In this document: piece after piece, positions 60,101-64,000 of the stretch
How the letters are laid out: every line of letters begins with the position of its first letter
How positions within the stretch are numbered: the stretch's first letter is position 1
NCBI GenBank assembly: GCA_026008535.1
Contig: BRKX01000015.1
Location: 23,271,501-23,335,500 of the forward strand
DNA from: Perilla frutescens
Lineage: Eukaryota; Streptophyta; Magnoliopsida; Lamiales; Lamiaceae
Length of the DNA: 64,000 bases
Reading direction: 5' to 3'
The notes under the pieces: generated by a model
Seen by the model: only the letters and a program-made list of their open reading frames with translations
Told to the model about the DNA's origin: nothing
Database searches by the model: none
Translations under genes and position numbers: made by a program

Positions 60101-60665
60101 TTTAAAAATTTTAATTTTTTGAAATAAATGTTGATTATGATTTGTAATGATATAATAAAATTTATTTTTATAATAAATATTTTTAAAATATTAAATTTTA
60201 TAGTAGAACACAATAGTAAGACATGAAAAGTGGATTAGAGGATTTTATCCTCTCGTGACCGGTGGGGAAGCTTGATTCTGTTAAGTCGCTCGTCAATTAA
60301 TTATTTTCGGTTAATGGTCAAATAATGTCGACTCATATATGCTTTTCTGATCAGATTAATTCCCTTTGATCATACGTCCAATAATTTTAAGAAAAATGGT
60401 TCTCTTATTTATAAAGTACACATTATCCCCAGGGCCGTCTCAATCATTTTGTAGATCCTGTGTAAATAATAAAAATTTGGCCCTAAAAAAAAGTTATAAT
60501 TTTTGGCAGGGTTTATTTTCGTATAATTTTTTGCGGGGATTATTTTTGAATTGCAAATAATGATTGAGTCTTCAGGTTACTCGTATTTTGTTTTAGCACC
60601 TGATTTTTCTTAGATTTCTTGATTTTGTCAGGGTTTGTCCTGTAAACCTTTTCTATGTTTCTTTT
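57121..60665. other. AT-rich spacer with transposon scraps
   Basis: No supported gene. Short frames such as 57970-58182 lack any recognised domain. The stretch at about 58740-59090 is full of GCTCG/CTCGA-type words common in degraded plant DNA transposons. A 28-bp duplication (TTCAATATGAGTGGNGTTTAC) is at about 59332 and 59402. GGGCCGTCTCA at about 60432 resembles a common plant repeat. A 60-bp direct repeat is listed separately. Confidence 0.45.
59728..60430 (+). repeat. Pair of about 60-bp direct repeats 643 bp apart
   Basis: CCAATAATTTTAAGAAAAAT followed by GGTTCTCCTGTTTATAAAGC occurs at about 59736 and again, with a few changes, at about 60379; both copies continue through ACACCTTATCCC or ACATTATCCC. 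The enclosed 0.6 kb is AT-rich and non-coding. Confidence 0.8.
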
Positions 60666-62312
60666 TGTTGGTCCCGGGCGAGTCGGTATCAGTTTAGAGG
60701 GGGGGTGAATAAACTGATTCAAAAACTTTTACTTTAGGTGCGGAAAACAGGGCCCTATGACTCGCTTGATGAAACTTATTTATGCACAAATTTGATAGTC
60801 AGTTGAGATAGTTTAAGTGCAGCTTGTGTGATGTTGTGTGCAGTTAGAGATATGCAATGAACAATATAGTACAGCACACAAGAGATTTATAGAGGTTCGA
60901 AGTCTCAAACTTCTACGTCCTCTCTTCCTTCCGCAGAAGGGCAACTTCACTATATAACTTGAGTTTCTTTACAAATTACACAATGAAGGACAGTTGGCTG
61001 AACCTGGTAACTGCTCGCTACCTCAGCTGGTCGACGGCTCACACTTGAAGTCCCTAACTGCTCACTAGGAAGGTAGGTGCTATTGTCATCTTTACAAGGT
61101 TTTAGATCTCTTTCGATCTTCAAGAGGTTAGTCTTGAACAATGGGGTATCAACTGATGTGCTCCTTTGATTGAGCTGAGTAGTTGATCGTTGAATAGCTG
61201 GAACTGAGAAGGCTGCCCTGTTTGGATCGTCAACAGCTGGCTGGATGTCTTGATTCAGTGAATTCTTCTTCTCAGTTTGACTTTCGCAGTTTTTATCAAA
61301 CGTTGTACTTGAGCTTGAGTGGGAGGGAGAAAGAAAAGCTCTTAGCTTGTATGTGCGAAGGTTGGTAAGAGGTTATGATTGCGAAAAGTATTTAAAACTC
61401 TGATTCATCCGTCTTTTATAGAGGAGTGATTTTATGACCGTTGAGCTCCATTATCCATTTGATCAGTGGCTCTGTTGGCTCATCAACGGCAGGTGGTCTT
61501 TCATGATCGCTTGGATCATTTGGTTAAAGTAGCCGTTACTCTGCCAATCGATCTTCATTAAATTCCAGGATCTTTGAAGGAGCATTTATTCCAAGATACG
61601 CTGATTTAAGTAATATACTCCAGGAGTCTTCTGGCTTCAGCTCTCTTGGAAGTTTGGATTTTCAGTTGGCAGTTTTGGATTTCCCAGCTTAGTTACATTA
61701 TCGTCCCAGCTGGCAGTTCTGAGCTTTGTCAGTTGAGTCTGGCTATCGCTCCAGTTGGCAGTTCTGGTCTTATCAGCTGAGTCTTGCTATCGCTCCAGTT
61801 GGCAGTTCTGGGCTTGTCAGCTGAGATTGGCCATCGCTCTAGTTGACAGTTCTGGGCTTGTCAGCTGAGATTGGCCATTGCTCCAGTTGGCAGTTCTAGG
61901 CTTGTCAGCTGAGATTGGCCATTGCTCCAGTTGCCAGTTCTGGGCTTGTCAGCTGAGATTGGCCATTGCTCCAGTTGGATACTGCCAGTCTCTGGCATAA
62001 ACTGACATTCTATCAGTTTCTTCAGTCTTTGGTCAACTCCTTTCTCCCTCAGTTCAGCTGACTCGGTTGTCAGCTTGCTTTGATTGGTATGATTCCTCAA
62101 CCAAGTTGAACTTTAGACTGGATGACGTGTCTTTCAATTTGGGCCATTCTTCAGATCGGTTGACTTTGACTCTTCTAGAGTTCTTCTTTGATGATGCCCT
62201 CCTGGGCTGGTCAGCTTCGATCTACAGCTTGAGCTTTGGTCAGTTTTTCACAAATAATTTTGACATCTCATCAAAACCTGATCTAGGGGTTCCTTGATAG
62301 TTTTTCCTAACA
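60666..62312 (-). repeat. 3' LTR of LTR retroelement copy B
   Basis: 1647 bp. Plus reading starts TGTTGGTCCCGGGCGAGTCG and ends TTTTTCCTAACA, and is followed by the same CCCCTTTTTGATGATGTCAAAA region as copy A. No primer-binding site adjoins its low-coordinate end, so it is a 3' LTR of a minus-strand element and not the 5' partner of copy A. Confidence 0.75.
61729..61979 (+). repeat. 44-bp tandem repeat, about 5.7 copies, inside LTR B
   Basis: Unit TCAGCTGAGATTGGCCATTG followed by CTCCAGTTGGCAGTTCTGGG and CTTG. Copies start at 61729, 61773, 61817, 61861, 61905 and 61949 (partial), with few changes between neighbours. It creates the repetitive frame at 61861-62100, which is not a gene. Confidence 0.95.
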
Positions 62313-63775
62313 ATTTTCCCCTTTTTGATGATGTCAAAACTTTGTTGATGATGATGATGGAAAAACTGCAAGTGTAGCAAATGTTTTAAATAGAATCTTT
62401 CAGTCAGTGCACATTCGTAGCATATTGAGACAAATTGGCTCATGATTTTCACTCAGTTATTAGAGCATTTGTCATTCATGCTTATCTTTCAAATATCAGA
62501 GCATGTCATATTCATAGCATATTGTGACACATTGACTCATGATTTCATTCAATTATTGGAGCAATTTTCATTCATGCTTATCATTCATATATCAGAGCAT
62601 GTCAATTTTAAGAGCAATTTTGGGCTTATTCATGCTTATTTTTTAAATATCAGAGCATGGCTGAGGTATTAGAGCATGAAGAATTATGTCAAGGCATTCA
62701 AGCTTGAAGTAAAATCATGATCAAAACTTGTATTATATATTCATTTTATTGGCATGATTTCAAGAGATTCAAGAGTTAGTTGTTAAGACTACTAGTCTAC
62801 TTCCTGAATGTTGCTTCGATTTCTCTTTTTCCTTCTGCTCGATTCTCCTCTTTCTTAGACTCCTTGTAGTGTCCATGCTTCCCCCTGAAGCTGATCTTTC
62901 CCCTCATGATGAAGCTTCCCCCTGAAGCTGATCTTCCCCCTCATGATGAATTTCTCTTTGAATTTGATCCCAAAGAGTCATGCATCCATTATACTGTCCA
63001 TCATCATTCTGTCCATCTTCCCCATTTTTGGCATCATCCAAAAGGTGAAGAGGATCACATGAGGGTAATGACAAATTTGGCAGAAAAGTGAAGGCGGTTG
63101 CCAAATTGTCATCATGAGCTGCAGGCACTGAAGGGATTTGCATGGGCGGAGAAAGCCATGCATAGGCATTTTCAGTTGGCATGAACTGACCTGGATCAGA
63201 GATGTCTTGCTCTCTGAAGCTCATAGGGGCCAAGCTGGTGAAGATCTCATCAGATGAAGGAGTGGTGGATCACCAATGAAGGGTGCGCAGGAGGAGTTGG
63301 CTGGTTCATTGTCGGGGAGAAGGGCATCAGCAGATATACCAAGCTGGAGTCGCTTGATCATTGAATCCATGATCTCCGAGAGCCTTGGAGGCGATGAGAA
63401 TGGATGATTCATCCAGTTTTGACTCCATGTACCCTCGCTGATCCAGAAGGCTGAGCCACGGGTGTGGATAAGGTGAAACATAGTCGACTCATCCAGTTGA
63501 AATCACCAGATATGGTACTGCAAGTACCGCTGCAGTTGCGCGAAGAGGGAGTAGTCGGTGTCCTCAATGAGACCAAAGCAGCTTCAGAGCTGGTGGTCTA
63601 GAACCGCTTCAAAATCAACCTCAATATAGTCGCTATGGACTGAAGGTGGAGGTTGGGAGCTGGCTGATATTGTAGGCTGATCACTCAGCCTTAACGGAGA
63701 TGCATTCTCCAGCATCAGCTCTCTTTCGTCAGTGGAGCTGACAGTGGCCTCCAAAGACGCATTTCCATGATCTAA
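62313..63775 (-). pseudogene. 3' internal part of copy B with env-position frame
   Basis: After the purine tract come about 590 bp non-coding sequence with four AGAGCATGTCA-type repeats (62460-62660), then two short duplicated blocks (CTTCCCCCTGAAGCTGATCT at 62880 and 62917), and minus-strand frames 63775-62904. The coding blocks include FEAVLDHQL, CFGLIEDTDYSLFAQL, RGSAFWISEGTWSQNWM, ALLPDNEPANSS and MPTENAYAWLSPPM, colinear with copy A. A stop at about 63600 and others break it. No known domain was recognised. Confidence 0.5.
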
Positions 63776-64000
63776 TGTAACACCCCGTATTTTTGAATTT
63801 CAGATAAAGAAGTTTTCTAATTATATTAGAAGACTAAATAATTATTTTGGAGCTAAATAAAGTAAAATCGATGTAAGACGCAACTCTAGGTGTCGTTTTC
63901 ATGAAAATACGATCAAACAAAATTCGGGTTATGGTCAATATTGGACTCCGTTGAAAGAGGTCGACCCGAGGAATCCGCCGGTACTCCCGGAATTTTAATC
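63776..64000 (+). repeat. Start of another LTR of the solo-LTR family, cut by the window end
   Basis: Begins TGTAACACCCCGTATTTTTG, like 46607, and keeps matching landmarks such as TTTTCATGAAAATACG and GGTACTCCCGGAATTTTAAT (solo LTR: GGTGTTCCCGGAATTTTATT at about 46833). Whether an internal region follows lies outside the window. Confidence 0.75.

Noticed and set aside
61729..61979. Regular 44-bp repeats as a possible CRISPR array
   Set aside because: Units are directly adjacent with no variable spacers, and they lie in a plant LTR.
44330..62312. Treating the two TGTTRGTCCCGGG LTRs as the 5' and 3' LTRs of one 18-kb element
   Set aside because: Both are followed by the same purine tract and 3' internal region, and no primer site adjoins 60666.

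Overview
This window is nuclear DNA from a flowering plant, most probably a eudicot. The evidence is one spliced gene closely resembling plant XYL1 alpha-xylosidases, GT-AG introns, very AT-rich spacers, and plant-type transposons (a Ulp1-carrying Mutator-like element, Athila and chromovirus-like Ty3/Gypsy elements, a plant L1 LINE, a non-autonomous hAT). A Lamiales origin is possible, but the sequence does not prove it.

Layout. (1) 1-5.07 kb: the only intact host gene, XYL1, on the minus strand in three exons. Their joined length is an exact reading frame of 920 codons plus stop. (2) 5.07-10.06 kb: AT-rich spacer holding a short TIR element (MITE-like), split by a 2.4-kb TIR element that contains exon-like GC-richer patches and a degenerate minisatellite. 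(3) 10.065-41.878 kb: one Mutator-like element (MULE) with matching terminal inverted repeats. It has a decayed MuDR transposase on the plus strand and, facing it, a DUF1985 plus Ulp1 (C48) protease gene on the minus strand. The MULE was opened by a 5'-truncated L1 LINE (10.15-12.81 kb) and by a 21.3-kb Ty3/Gypsy element (17.459-38.776 kb, minus strand, perfect CACAG target duplication). That insertion splits the Ulp1 gene between its linker and its protease domain. The Gypsy element was itself entered by an 11.9-kb Athila-type element (22.672-34.573 kb, plus strand) and by an LTR-like block in the pol tail. Without its insertions the MULE would be about 7.8 kb. (4) 41.9-44.3 kb: spacer and a 1.28-kb non-autonomous hAT with a perfect 8-bp target duplication. 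(5) 44.33-57.12 kb: 3' LTR and long 3' internal part of a minus-strand LTR element, interrupted by a 3.28-kb solo LTR (TSD GAACT) and ending next to a truncated relative of that LTR. (6) 57.1-60.67 kb: AT-rich spacer. (7) 60.67-64 kb: a second minus-strand copy of the LTR element in (5), broken at 63.776 kb by another LTR of the solo-LTR family, which runs off the window.

How it works together: apart from XYL1, which trims xyloglucan in the wall, everything recognisable is mobile DNA, and nearly all its genes carry stops or frameshifts. The insertion order is clear: MULE first; then the LINE and the Gypsy element into it; then Athila and the LTR-like block into the Gypsy element. No tRNA, rRNA, miRNA, CRISPR or bacterial-type operon structure was seen.
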